Shown one piece after another: positions 18,718-26,771 of a DNA stretch of 64,000 bases. The stretch covers positions 208,873 to 272,872 of the forward strand of contig JADGAV010000004.1 of NCBI GenBank assembly GCA_015231825.1. Reading direction: 5' to 3'. Both the position numbers and the translations under genes were made by a program. Below the pieces are notes generated by a model. The model was not told the origin of the DNA and made no database searches. It saw only the letters and a list, made by a program, of their open reading frames with translations. This DNA is from SAR324 cluster bacterium. GTDB lineage: Bacteria; SAR324; NAC60-12. The first letter of the stretch is position 1. Each line of letters starts with the position of its first letter.

Positions 18718-19042
18718 CTAAATCTCCTAAATTGCTTTTGATTATTGTGTAGGTTCACCACCGCCCCGGCCGCTTTTTGATAAGCATGCCTTCGACGTTC
18801 TTGCCGATCAATAAAGGCCTTGCAGCAGGAAATATGAATAGAACTTGGATACATCAAATGTATTCCGCTGGTATGGCGCTGGATCATAGTGTTGTTAAAA
18901 AAAAATGTCTATACAATTAAAAAGAAAATTGCTAGGGGTTATCCCGCACCTGATGGCATGGTTTCCTATTTCTGAAAAAGCGAATCAATAGAGCATTCAG
19001 CACGTAAACTCTTTTCCAACGAAGCTGAGAAGACTAAATAGT
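18718..19042. other. 325-bp divergent promoter region
   Basis: The gap separates the binding-protein gene (minus) from the ABC ATPase (plus), so it must carry both promoters and probably a shared operator. No regulator gene is adjacent, and I could not identify a convincing palindrome or sigma-70 box pair with normal spacing. Confidence 0.4.
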
Positions 19043-19798
19043 ATGGTTGAAAAAAACGATGAGAACCCGGTAGTCCTATTAGAAAAAGTCAATAAATGGT
19101 TTGGAGAATTTCAAGTCCTGAAAAATATTGATTTAAGGGTTGAAAAACAGCAGCGTGTTGTCATCTGCGGGCCGTCCGGATCCGGAAAATCAACTTTGAT
19201 CCGCTGCATCAATCGTCTCGAAAGCCATCAGCAAGGGCTGATCATGGTGGATGGGATCAAAATGACGGAGGATATGCAAAATATTACTGCTATTCGCCGG
19301 GATGTGGGAATGGTCTTTCAACAATTCAATCTCTTTCCTCACCTCACTGTCTTAAGAAATTTGACCCTGGGTCCCATGCGGGTGCTCAAAATGAATGCCC
19401 GGCAAGCCGAAACTCGGGCAATGAAATATCTGGAAAAAGTCCGTATCCCCGAACAGGCTGACAAATTCCCGAATCAACTTTCCGGGGGACAGCAGCAGCG
19501 TGTCGCCATTGCGCGCAGCCTCTGTATGGAACCCACCGTGATGCTGTTTGATGAACCCACCTCTGCCCTGGACCCGGAGATGATTGCAGAGGTGCTTGAT
19601 GTTATGGTCGAACTGGCAGAGAGCGGCATGACGATGATTTGTGTCACCCACGAAATGGGATTCGCTCGCCGTGTTGCTGATAAAATGATCTTCATGGACC
19701 ATGGAGAAATTGTTGAATCAGGATCTTCAGAAGATTTTTTCACCTCTCCTGCAAACGAGCGAACCCGTCAATTTTTAAACCAGATACTGCATCACTAA
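19043..19798 (+). CDS. Amino-acid-type ABC transporter ATP-binding protein
   Basis: 251 residues, GlnQ/HisP type. Walker A is [18 protein letters not shown], the Q-loop is [14 protein letters not shown], the signature is [15 protein letters not shown], Walker B is [14 protein letters not shown], and the H-loop is VTHEMGFAR. It drives uptake of polar amino acids or related zwitterions. Its TAA overlaps the ATG of the permease gene by one base (TAATG), showing translational coupling. Confidence 0.95.
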   Translation: MVEKNDENPVVLLEKVNKWFGEFQVLKNIDLRVEKQQRVVICGPSGSGKSTLIRCINRLESHQQGLIMVDGIKMTEDMQNITAIRRDVGMVFQQFNLFPHLTVLRNLTLGPMRVLKMNARQAETRAMKYLEKVRIPEQADKFPNQLSGGQQQRVAIARSLCMEPTVMLFDEPTSALDPEMIAEVLDVMVELAESGMTMICVTHEMGFARRVADKMIFMDHGEIVESGSSEDFFTSPANERTRQFLNQILHH

Positions 19799-20541
19799 TG
19801 ACAAGATTTCCGTTAATTTTAACAATATTTTTTCTTGGTGGATGCACCGGCAGCGAATGGGGCTGGTATGTCATTTCGCCTGGCACTCAATCCGGACGCA
19901 TCAATCTCGGGTTTTTGCTGAGCGGTTTGGGCTATACCATTTCTGTTTCCATTCTGGCCATGATCTTTTCCATTGCCATTGGATTACTGTTTGCGCTGCT
20001 GGGGATTTCCTCAAACAGGGCCGCCCGTTGGAGCAATCGAGCCTACGTAGAGTTTTTTCGGGCAATTCCCATGCTGGTTATGGTCCTCTGGGTCTACTAT
20101 GGTCTTCCGGTCGTTTTAGGGATCTCAATTGATACCTTCTGGGCGGGGGTACTGGCCTTGGCCCTATCGGACAGTGCTTTTGAAGCAGAAATATTTCGGG
20201 GAGGGATTCAATCGATTTCACGAGGACAGGTAGAAGCAGCAGATTCCATCGGCTTGTCCTATATTGATAAAATGCGGTATATCATTCTTCCTCAGGCTAT
20301 CAGAAGGATTCTGCCTCCCCTGGGCAATCAGTTTGTCTATATGCTGAAAATGTCCTCCCTGGTCTCCGTGATCGGATTGGCAGAACTCACCCGGCGAGCC
20401 AACGAACTGGTGGTGAGTGAATACCGTCCCCTTGAAATCTATTCATTCCTGGTTCTCGAATACCTGGTTTTAATTGTCATCGTTTCCTATTTTGTCAGGC
20501 GTATGGAAAAGAAAATGCGGGCTGACGAGCATCAACATTAA
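19798..20541 (+). CDS. Amino-acid-type ABC transporter permease with lipobox-like N-terminus
   Basis: 247 residues, HisM/GlnP type. The EAA loop is visible as EAADSIGLSYIDKMRYIILPQ. Unusually, the N-terminus is a hydrophobic leader ending Phe-Leu-Gly-Gly-Cys (Cys16) followed by TGSEWGWYV, which looks like a lipoprotein lipobox before the first normal permease helix. It may be a simple extra membrane segment. The start codon overlaps the ATPase stop. The HD-domain gene follows after 21 nt. Confidence 0.9.
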   Translation: MTRFPLILTIFFLGGCTGSEWGWYVISPGTQSGRINLGFLLSGLGYTISVSILAMIFSIAIGLLFALLGISSNRAARWSNRAYVEFFRAIPMLVMVLWVYYGLPVVLGISIDTFWAGVLALALSDSAFEAEIFRGGIQSISRGQVEAADSIGLSYIDKMRYIILPQAIRRILPPLGNQFVYMLKMSSLVSVIGLAELTRRANELVVSEYRPLEIYSFLVLEYLVLIVIVSYFVRRMEKKMRADEHQH

Positions 20542-20562
20542 CACTATGATCAGTTCGAGCAA

Positions 20563-21222
20563 ATGAAATCACGCACCTGCCCGGTTTTGGAAACCGCATT
20601 TCAAACTCCTCGTCTGGAAGGAGAGCGTTCCCCGCTATTGAATGAGCATTGGTCTTATATAAAACAGTCTGATATATCAAAATTTTCCAGAGAAGATTGG
20701 AAACTGCTGAACCAGCAGAGAATTCCATTCCTTGCCAAAGAAAAATCGAAACAAGCGCTGGAAATGCTGACTGTACAGAAGGACACTCCGTCTTTCGGCT
20801 ATCAAATCAACAATTACGAACATTGCCTGCAAACGGCGACTTTAGCATTGGAGGATGGCCAGGATGAGGAAACGGTGGTCGTCGCATTATTTCATGATGT
20901 CGGCTTTGTCACCAACAATGAAACCCATGGAGAATTTGCTGCAGAGATGCTGCGTCCCTATATTTCCGAAAAAAACTACTGGATGCTTCAACGCCACATG
21001 TATTTTCAGCTTTACTATCTGAAGAGCTTGGAGGGCGTCGATCACAACATCCGGGAAAAATGGCGGGGGCATGATTTTTTTGACTGGACGTCGGAGTTTG
21101 TCTTCAAATATGATGTTCCAAGTGTGAATGCGGAAAAGCGTAATGTCCCTCTGGAAGAATTCCAGCCGATGGTGGAGAGGCTTTTTGCACGACCCCCCAA
21201 AAGCTTTGCGCCGTTGGATTGA
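20563..21222 (+). CDS. HD-domain metalloprotein, PhnZ/MIOX-like diiron oxygenase candidate
   Basis: 219 residues. It shows the metal-ligand layout of HD proteins that bind two metals: His87 (NYEHCLQTA), His111-Asp112 (FHDVGF), His122, His145 (MLQRHMYFQ) and Asp184 (FKYDVPSVN). The 24-residue step from the first His to the HD pair and the late Tyr-Asp segment recall the mixed-valent diiron oxygenases PhnZ and inositol oxygenase rather than nucleotide phosphohydrolases. The Tyr and Glu gate residues of PhnZ are not obvious here. It sits between an ABC importer (21 nt) and an Fe(II)/2-oxoglutarate oxygenase (15 nt). The oxygenase reading is inference; a phosphohydrolase remains possible. Confidence 0.68.
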   Translation: MKSRTCPVLETAFQTPRLEGERSPLLNEHWSYIKQSDISKFSREDWKLLNQQRIPFLAKEKSKQALEMLTVQKDTPSFGYQINNYEHCLQTATLALEDGQDEETVVVALFHDVGFVTNNETHGEFAAEMLRPYISEKNYWMLQRHMYFQLYYLKSLEGVDHNIREKWRGHDFFDWTSEFVFKYDVPSVNAEKRNVPLEEFQPMVERLFARPPKSFAPLD

Positions 21223-21237
21223 TTTAGAGTTTGTCTT

Positions 21238-22206
21238 ATGAGCTATGCAGACGCAAAAATTGTTGACGTATCAGAAATCCCGGTTATCGATTTAGAACCA
21301 TTGTTCAATGGGGAAGCGGGAGAGCGTTTGGTGGGAGAAAACCTGCTCAGCACTGTAGAGAATGTTGGTTTTTTTTATGTAAAAAACCACCGGATTGCAC
21401 AGCAGCTGATCGATCGTGTTTTTGAAGCAGGACAGGAATTTTACGGCGCTGCAGCGGAACAAAAATCGCTGGTAAAAGTTCGGGACTATCATCGCGGCTA
21501 CCTCCCGATTGGAGAGGCCACCATGCCCGGCGTCAAAACCATCGATTTGAAAGAAAGTTTTATTTGGGGTTTGGATGTGAAAAATGATGACCCAGACATC
21601 AGAAGAAGTCAGGGATTAATTGCTCCCAATCGTTGGCCTGACTTCATGCCGAAGCTCAAAGAAACCCTAAATGAGTATTTTAATGCGAGCAACGAATTGG
21701 GGAAGGTGCTTTTGCGGGCCTTTGCCGCAGGTATGAAACTTTCGCATGATTATTTCACAAGGTCTTTCTCCAAACCTCTCACCCGAGGTGCGTTGATTCA
21801 TTATCCTCCCCAGCCTTCAAAATTAGGAAATGAACAGTTTGGGGTTGGCCCTCACACCGATTATGGCTGCCTGACACTGCTTTGTCAGGATCTGGTGGGA
21901 GGACTTCAGGTTCTTCATCGGAACGGGACCTGGATCACTGCCCATCCTATTCCAGAAACAATTGTCGTCAACGTTGGAGATCTGCTGCATCGATGGAGCA
22001 ATAATAAATTTCTTTCCAATCCCCATCGGGTCATTAATGCCTCGGGAGGAGAGCGATTTTCCGTCCCGGTTTTTGTTGATCCCAATTGGGACACCCTGAT
22101 TGATCCTGCTACTCCAAATGGCGAAACTCCCCTTTATGAAGCAGTGCGTTGCGGTGATTATATTCGCAGCCGATACGAACAATCTTTTGCCTATCGACAG
22201 CAATAA
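21238..22206 (+). CDS. Fe(II)/2-oxoglutarate-dependent oxygenase, isopenicillin-N-synthase-like
   Basis: 322 residues with the N-terminal DIOX_N segment (IPVIDLEPLF) and double-stranded beta-helix core. The iron triad is complete: His206 and Asp208 in GPHTDYGCLTLL, and His263 in SNPHRVI. The 2-oxoglutarate anchor is Arg273-x-Ser275 in ERFSVPVFVDP. Such enzymes hydroxylate or desaturate small molecules in the cytosol. It is the last gene of the importer/HD/oxygenase run, 15 nt after the HD gene, so it is very probably co-expressed. The substrate is likely whatever the transporter brings in. Confidence 0.88.
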   Translation: MSYADAKIVDVSEIPVIDLEPLFNGEAGERLVGENLLSTVENVGFFYVKNHRIAQQLIDRVFEAGQEFYGAAAEQKSLVKVRDYHRGYLPIGEATMPGVKTIDLKESFIWGLDVKNDDPDIRRSQGLIAPNRWPDFMPKLKETLNEYFNASNELGKVLLRAFAAGMKLSHDYFTRSFSKPLTRGALIHYPPQPSKLGNEQFGVGPHTDYGCLTLLCQDLVGGLQVLHRNGTWITAHPIPETIVVNVGDLLHRWSNNKFLSNPHRVINASGGERFSVPVFVDPNWDTLIDPATPNGETPLYEAVRCGDYIRSRYEQSFAYRQQ

Positions 22207-22279
22207 AGCACCCTGCATTCGAACTTACTTTTAAGAATTCAGGTCACAAAAACAAGTGCTGTCCCTTGTTCTGTGAGCT

Positions 22280-22792
22280 CTAATCTTCATCAAAGGGATT
22301 GTCAATTTCTTCACCAAAATCTACAATCTGCCCGGGGCCGTTTGATTTTTTAGAAGAATTTTTTTTCCGTTTTTCACGCACTTGTTCCACAATTGGGCGG
22401 CATTTATCAATTGCTCGCTGTACCCGTTCAATAATGAGTTTGGACTCTCGTTTAAGAAGCACTGCTTTGGGATCCAACTTTGGCAGGTTTTGATCCTTGT
22501 ATTTTTCGAATAACTCGTGGATCGCAGATTCCAATTCATCCTTGCGTCGTGTCAGTTCAAGTGCTTCGGATTGTAGTTCCTCAAAAGAGTCTGACATTTC
22601 TTTCGCTGAATACTGTGCGCATTTGTTGTACAATTCGCTGCATTGACGGAACAATTCTTCAAATTTTTCAATAACGGCTTCTGATGATCCGATCAATTTT
22701 TTTTCGATCTTGTCCAAATTGCCGAATTTGATCGTACTAATCTCTCCTTTACGAGAAGCCGGAATGCTTTTTTGTTCAAAAAGATCAGCCAT
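22280..22792 (-). CDS. Hypothetical coiled-coil protein
   Basis: 170 residues, highly charged and almost wholly helical with long heptad stretches from about residue 30 to 150 (for example EELQSEALELTRRKDELESA), and an acidic tail ending DNPFDED. No signal peptide, membrane segment or known domain is visible. AGGTG precedes the ATG. It converges with the oxygenase operon. Family not recognised. Confidence 0.65.
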   Translation of the reverse strand: MADLFEQKSIPASRKGEISTIKFGNLDKIEKKLIGSSEAVIEKFEELFRQCSELYNKCAQYSAKEMSDSFEELQSEALELTRRKDELESAIHELFEKYKDQNLPKLDPKAVLLKRESKLIIERVQRAIDKCRPIVEQVREKRKKNSSKKSNGPGQIVDFGEEIDNPFDED

Positions 22793-23143
22793 TTTTTCAC
22801 CTAGGAAGAGGGTTCATCCAATACATTAAAAATTTAATAGCAAATTCCTCAATCTGCAAGACATCTATAAGCACAGTAGTGTGAAGCAAATTGTGATTGA
22901 AATAATTTCTGCTGAGAGCAACAAAACTTCTGCTTGTTGCGAATGAGGATAAAGTGTTCAAAAGTTAAGATACGCAGTTTTCTGTGAGGATTCGTCCCGC
23001 AACATTCGAATGAAGATCCAATGGGCAAATTTGAAGAGGCGGAACAGATCGGCTATGCCCCCTGCAAGAGAGCTTGTCAAAGACGGCGCCTCGAAAAATT
23101 TTTTCGAAATGATCTGTATATCCATGAATATTTTCGTTGAATT
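22793..23143. other. 351-bp gap with one possible very small ORF
   Basis: The gap lies between the coiled-coil gene (its promoter side) and the end of the amidohydrolase gene. It holds the 39-codon plus-strand frame at 23021-23140, described separately, and nothing else that I can support. Confidence 0.35.
23021..23140 (+). CDS. Possible 39-residue small protein
   Basis: ATG to TGA frame with protein-like, strongly basic composition (MGKFEEAEQIGYAPCKRA, then a run of basic residues and an aromatic-rich end). The frame is open upstream to about 22986, so it could also be the tail of a lost gene. The ribosome site is weak. It ends 4 nt before the stop of the convergent amidohydrolase. Unrecognised, with low confidence. 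Confidence 0.22.
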   Translation: MGKFEEAEQIGYAPCKRACQRRRLEKFFRNDLYIHEYFR

Positions 23144-24034
23144 TTATAACTTGTAGATCCGAATAGCATTTTCACTGAGCAGTTTTTTTTGTTCGCCTTC
23201 GCTCCGCATTCGAATAATGTCTCGCAAAGCACCGGCCCATTGATCAAACGATGAAAGCTGGGTACATACTGGCCAATCTCCCCCAAAAATTACGCGATCT
23301 GGGCCAAATGCATTCAAACAAAAATTGATGGTTGGAGCCAGATCCTGACTGGTCCAGTTTTTGGGAACCCTGGCAACTATTCCTGAAATTTTACAAATAG
23401 TGTTGGCTTGATCGGCAATTTTCAAAATTGCCTGGGACCAGGCATCTCGATCATGCCACATTGGATTGTCAGAAAGGGACGTCTCGGAAGCAGAGTTGAG
23501 CAGCTTCGGGTCTGCATTTCCACAATGATCCAGTATGAGAGTTGTCTGAGGACATCGTTTTGCAAGCGTCACCGCGTCCTCCAGTTCAGATGGACGGATA
23601 CATATATCGAAAACCCAACCCAATTCTCCGAGGTGACGGACTCCTTCAATAAAATTATCTTCCAAACACAATCCTCTTTTGCATTCAGGCACATGGAGAA
23701 CTCGACGCAATCCTTTCACAAAAGAATTATTTTTATGTTGGCTGATCCTGTCTTTAAAATCCTCTGCCTCTGGAAACCCCGAAATTACTGCACCTGACAT
23801 TGGGTTAGCAGGATCACGGCAAATCTCTGTTATCAATTCTACTTCAAGGTCCTTTTGAAAAGATGCGACATCGACCTCCATATAGACAGATTTGGTAACA
23901 TTCTGGTCTTTTACCGCATTCAAATAATCATTGATCAGGAAACTTCTTTTCAAGCCGCCGACTCTCTCTAACCACGGAAGCTCCAATTTCGCCAAATCCC
24001 AAAGGTGCTGGTGTGTATCAACTATTGCAAGCAT
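23144..24034 (-). CDS. Amidohydrolase family 2 (TIM-barrel metal-dependent hydrolase)
   Basis: 296 residues, COG3618-like. The N-terminus has IVDTHQHLWDL, the His-x-His metal motif; later landmarks are LILDHCGNADPK and VIFGGDWPVC near the C-terminus with the terminal-strand Asp. Relatives hydrolyse lactones (fuconolactone, pyrone dicarboxylate), but the substrate is not decided. AAGGA precedes the ATG. It is a single gene divergent from the Rel homologue. Confidence 0.88.
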   Translation of the reverse strand: MLAIVDTHQHLWDLAKLELPWLERVGGLKRSFLINDYLNAVKDQNVTKSVYMEVDVASFQKDLEVELITEICRDPANPMSGAVISGFPEAEDFKDRISQHKNNSFVKGLRRVLHVPECKRGLCLEDNFIEGVRHLGELGWVFDICIRPSELEDAVTLAKRCPQTTLILDHCGNADPKLLNSASETSLSDNPMWHDRDAWSQAILKIADQANTICKISGIVARVPKNWTSQDLAPTINFCLNAFGPDRVIFGGDWPVCTQLSSFDQWAGALRDIIRMRSEGEQKKLLSENAIRIYKL

Positions 24035-24405
24035 AATTTTTCCTTTTTTACTTCAATTCAAGAAATGAGAATTTTTCTCAAATCAATACCCTGCCGCGCT
24101 TTCAGGGAAATCACGCATTTCGTGTTGCAACTGAGTAATATTTTTCGTCCACATGAAGTTTCTGTTTCAGGATATTCACATATAGCTTCATTGTAAAGAA
24201 TACCTTATTTTTATATCAGGAGCATGTCAAAAGTTTTGGCCAACATAGAGGAAACAAGCTGTAATTTTGCAAAGAAAGTTAAAGATTTGAATTATTTTCG
24301 CAATTACCTGACGGATCAATACATTAATCGTTGAAAATATGATTTTTTTCTTGTACAGAGTAGAAAAAGGGTTATCATCAGTAGATTAAAGGAAGACCGC
24401 TGAGA
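24035..24405. other. 371-bp divergent gap upstream of the Rel homologue
   Basis: The gap contains the promoters of the amidohydrolase (minus) and of the rel-like gene (plus). It also holds a 36-codon frame at 24224-24334, listed separately. No clear operator is seen. Confidence 0.4.
24224..24334 (+). CDS. Possible 36-residue small ORF upstream of the rel-like gene
   Basis: ATG to TGA frame that reads like protein (MSKVLANIEETSCNFAKKV, then a Tyr/Asn-rich end). An AGGAG stands only one base before the ATG, too close for a normal ribosome site. It lies 71 nt before the rel-like gene and could be a short leader or a decayed gene start. Low confidence. Confidence 0.22.
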   Translation: MSKVLANIEETSCNFAKKVKDLNYFRNYLTDQYINR

Positions 24406-26628
24406 ATGGATCCCCCAATCCTGCAAGAGCCTCCCGAACAGAAACATAAAGAAGGTCCAAACATGTTAGCTTTGGTAGAAGAAAAAAAAATCGATTCCGC
24501 TGACCAAAAAATCCAAAGACTGAAAGATGACATCCGGGAATATCTGCGTGGACAAAACAATGGGGAGGAACTCCTGAAGTTAGAATACGCGTTTGAAGAC
24601 ATCAGCACCCATCATGGCAATCAGATCCGCAAATCAGGGGAACCAACACTGATCCATCCGCTCCGGGTTGCCTGGTCAATTTGTGAAGTAGGTCTGGACC
24701 CTCCAACAGTAATCGTCGCCCTTCTCCACGATTTGATTGAAGACACCGAAATCACCAAAGAACAAATCAGAACACGGTATGGGGATTGGTATGCCTATAT
24801 GGTGGATGGATTGACCAAAATCACCAGTCCAAAAGCCACAAAAGGACAGTCTCAGCTAAATCTCGAGGCAACCTACCATAAAATGCTGTCGACGATGGTT
24901 AAAGACGTCCGCATTCTTTTCATCAAAATGTTTGACCGTCTGGATAACATGCGGGATATGGCTCCGATGCCACGGCACAAACAACGCCGCATCAGTCATG
25001 AAACGTACAATGTCTATGTACCATTGGCCAAGCGCCTGGGGCTGGAAAAGATTTGTCAGGAGTATACTGAACTTTGCTTCAAATATCTCTACCCCAACCG
25101 TTATGAGAAAACCGTCGAGAAACTGCAGGACCTGAAGAAAGAACGTCAGTCTGCGGTGCAGGAGATGTGCGGTTTACTGCAGGGTACTCTTCGTGATTCA
25201 AATTTATCTCATACGGATGTCGATCCCATTTTCGTGCATCCAGAAGCTTATATCCAGAAATTGGAAGTCGATAAAATTTTAGAAGGATTTCGAATTTTGG
25301 TAGAAAATTCGCCCGCGACCTACCAGGTTTTGGGAGCATTGCATACAAGTTTCAGGGCAGTTCCTTTAAAAATAAGAGACTTTATCAGCAATCCCCGTTG
25401 GGACGGCTACAAAGGGCTGCAAACTGAAATTATTGTAGATGGAGAAGTGACTTTTATCGAGATTGTTTCCAGAGAAATGCATGCCTTGAACTGGCACGGA
25501 ATCATGGCGTACTGGAAAGGAACACCAAGCGAATTAGCAGAATACTACCGAATTTATCTGGAACAGATAGACGACATTGTGGGAGAAAAAGAACCTCGGA
25601 TGGAAGAGGTATTACGCTACTCTCAAGCAGAGCAAATTCAAGTTTTCACTCCTCGGGGCGAAGTACGGTTTTTTCCCAAAGGGGCTACGGTGCTCGATTT
25701 TGCTTACCATATTCATACGGATTTGGGAAACACTTGCATCGGTGCACTGGTCAACGCTCCCCGCGGACGTGCGACTCATGCAAAAGACAAGCGGGTTTCC
25801 CGAGAAAGAGAACTATTTGATGGAGAAAGTGTACGCATTCTCACAAATTCCAGCATCAAACCTCATCGAAATTGGTTGAAACACATCGTCACGGCAAAAA
25901 GCAAAAATGAAATCCTTCGCGCACTTCGAATCCAAAATACGATTCGAACCCGCCTCTTCTGGGAAAATTCGCTGCGAAAAGAGCTTCGGGAACTCGGAGA
26001 AGAGGAAGATTCGTTTCTTGGATCTCCTTCATTTCGTGATGCATTGCGTCAAGATGGATTGAGTTTTGAAGAGTTTCTTGAAAGAATTGGAACGAAAAAA
26101 ATTCAGGCGAGGCGGTTCTTTAAAAAATATGACCTAGTCAGCGAAGGCAAGCTCGATCGACGCGAATGGCAGGAGCGTTTTTTGAATCCCTTTTTTAGTT
26201 CCAAATCACCGGAATTTTTGATTGAAGACGTAAATGACCCTTTTCTTCGCTTTGCCCAGTGCTGTTCTCCCCTTCCAGGAGACCGGGTCATGGGACGCCT
26301 GACTGATGAACAGGATTTGGAAATTCACCGAATCCAATGTCATACGATTAAAAAAGAAGGGCACCCGATCTCAACAGGATGGTCTCTGCTGCGGGAAGAC
26401 AAGCCCAAAATCCGAAAAATTCATCTAACAGCGGAGGACAAACCAGGGGTATTATACAAGATCACAAAAGTCATAAAAAATAACGGAGCCGGCATACTTC
26501 ATATTCAAAGTGGACGTGTGGAAAACGATGCATCGATAAATATCAGATTGGAACCCACGACCGTGGAGAGTTATCACAAAATCCTGTTACAGCTTCGCTC
26601 TCTCAAAATTGTCAAAAAAATCATTTAA
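24406..26628 (+). CDS. Rel/SpoT-family protein with intact hydrolase and degenerate synthetase domain
   Basis: 740 residues with the full long-RSH order: HD hydrolase (about 60-220), pseudo-synthetase (about 270-375), TGS (about 415-475), zinc-finger segment with FAQCCSPLPGDRVMG and HRIQC, and a C-terminal ACT domain. The hydrolase residues are kept (His70, His84, His108-Asp109, Glu112-Asp113, Asp177). In the synthetase the Arg-x-Lys...Ser...Lys loop is missing, the metal Asp before FRILV is replaced, and the Tyr-x-Ser-Leu-His stretch is GYKGLQT; only an ExxxR-like Glu remains. I infer a (p)ppGpp hydrolase without synthesis. An ATG at 24463 is an alternative start. Confidence 0.88.
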   Translation: MDPPILQEPPEQKHKEGPNMLALVEEKKIDSADQKIQRLKDDIREYLRGQNNGEELLKLEYAFEDISTHHGNQIRKSGEPTLIHPLRVAWSICEVGLDPPTVIVALLHDLIEDTEITKEQIRTRYGDWYAYMVDGLTKITSPKATKGQSQLNLEATYHKMLSTMVKDVRILFIKMFDRLDNMRDMAPMPRHKQRRISHETYNVYVPLAKRLGLEKICQEYTELCFKYLYPNRYEKTVEKLQDLKKERQSAVQEMCGLLQGTLRDSNLSHTDVDPIFVHPEAYIQKLEVDKILEGFRILVENSPATYQVLGALHTSFRAVPLKIRDFISNPRWDGYKGLQTEIIVDGEVTFIEIVSREMHALNWHGIMAYWKGTPSELAEYYRIYLEQIDDIVGEKEPRMEEVLRYSQAEQIQVFTPRGEVRFFPKGATVLDFAYHIHTDLGNTCIGALVNAPRGRATHAKDKRVSRERELFDGESVRILTNSSIKPHRNWLKHIVTAKSKNEILRALRIQNTIRTRLFWENSLRKELRELGEEEDSFLGSPSFRDALRQDGLSFEEFLERIGTKKIQARRFFKKYDLVSEGKLDRREWQERFLNPFFSSKSPEFLIEDVNDPFLRFAQCCSPLPGDRVMGRLTDEQDLEIHRIQCHTIKKEGHPISTGWSLLREDKPKIRKIHLTAEDKPGVLYKITKVIKNNGAGILHIQSGRVENDASINIRLEPTTVESYHKILLQLRSLKIVKKII

Positions 26629-26771
26629 ATTTGCCTCCCGTGTTCGTGGACATCGGATTCTTCAAAAGATGAAGCTTGAATTTTCGAGCCTTCCCTCCTA
26701 TGTTGTTGAAGGTTCAATTCCGGAACCTGCATCGACTTTAGAAATTCCATCTTCCATTCACCATAACACGT

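Noticed and set aside
18892..18917. Sigma-70 promoter TTGTTA...TACAAT before the ABC ATPase
   Set aside because: The spacing is only 14 bp, which is too short for a confident call.
20563..22206. Naming the HD/2OG pair phnZ and phnY
   Set aside because: The 2OG enzyme is of the isopenicillin-N-synthase type and the PhnZ gate residues are not seen, so the analogy is kept as a hypothesis only.
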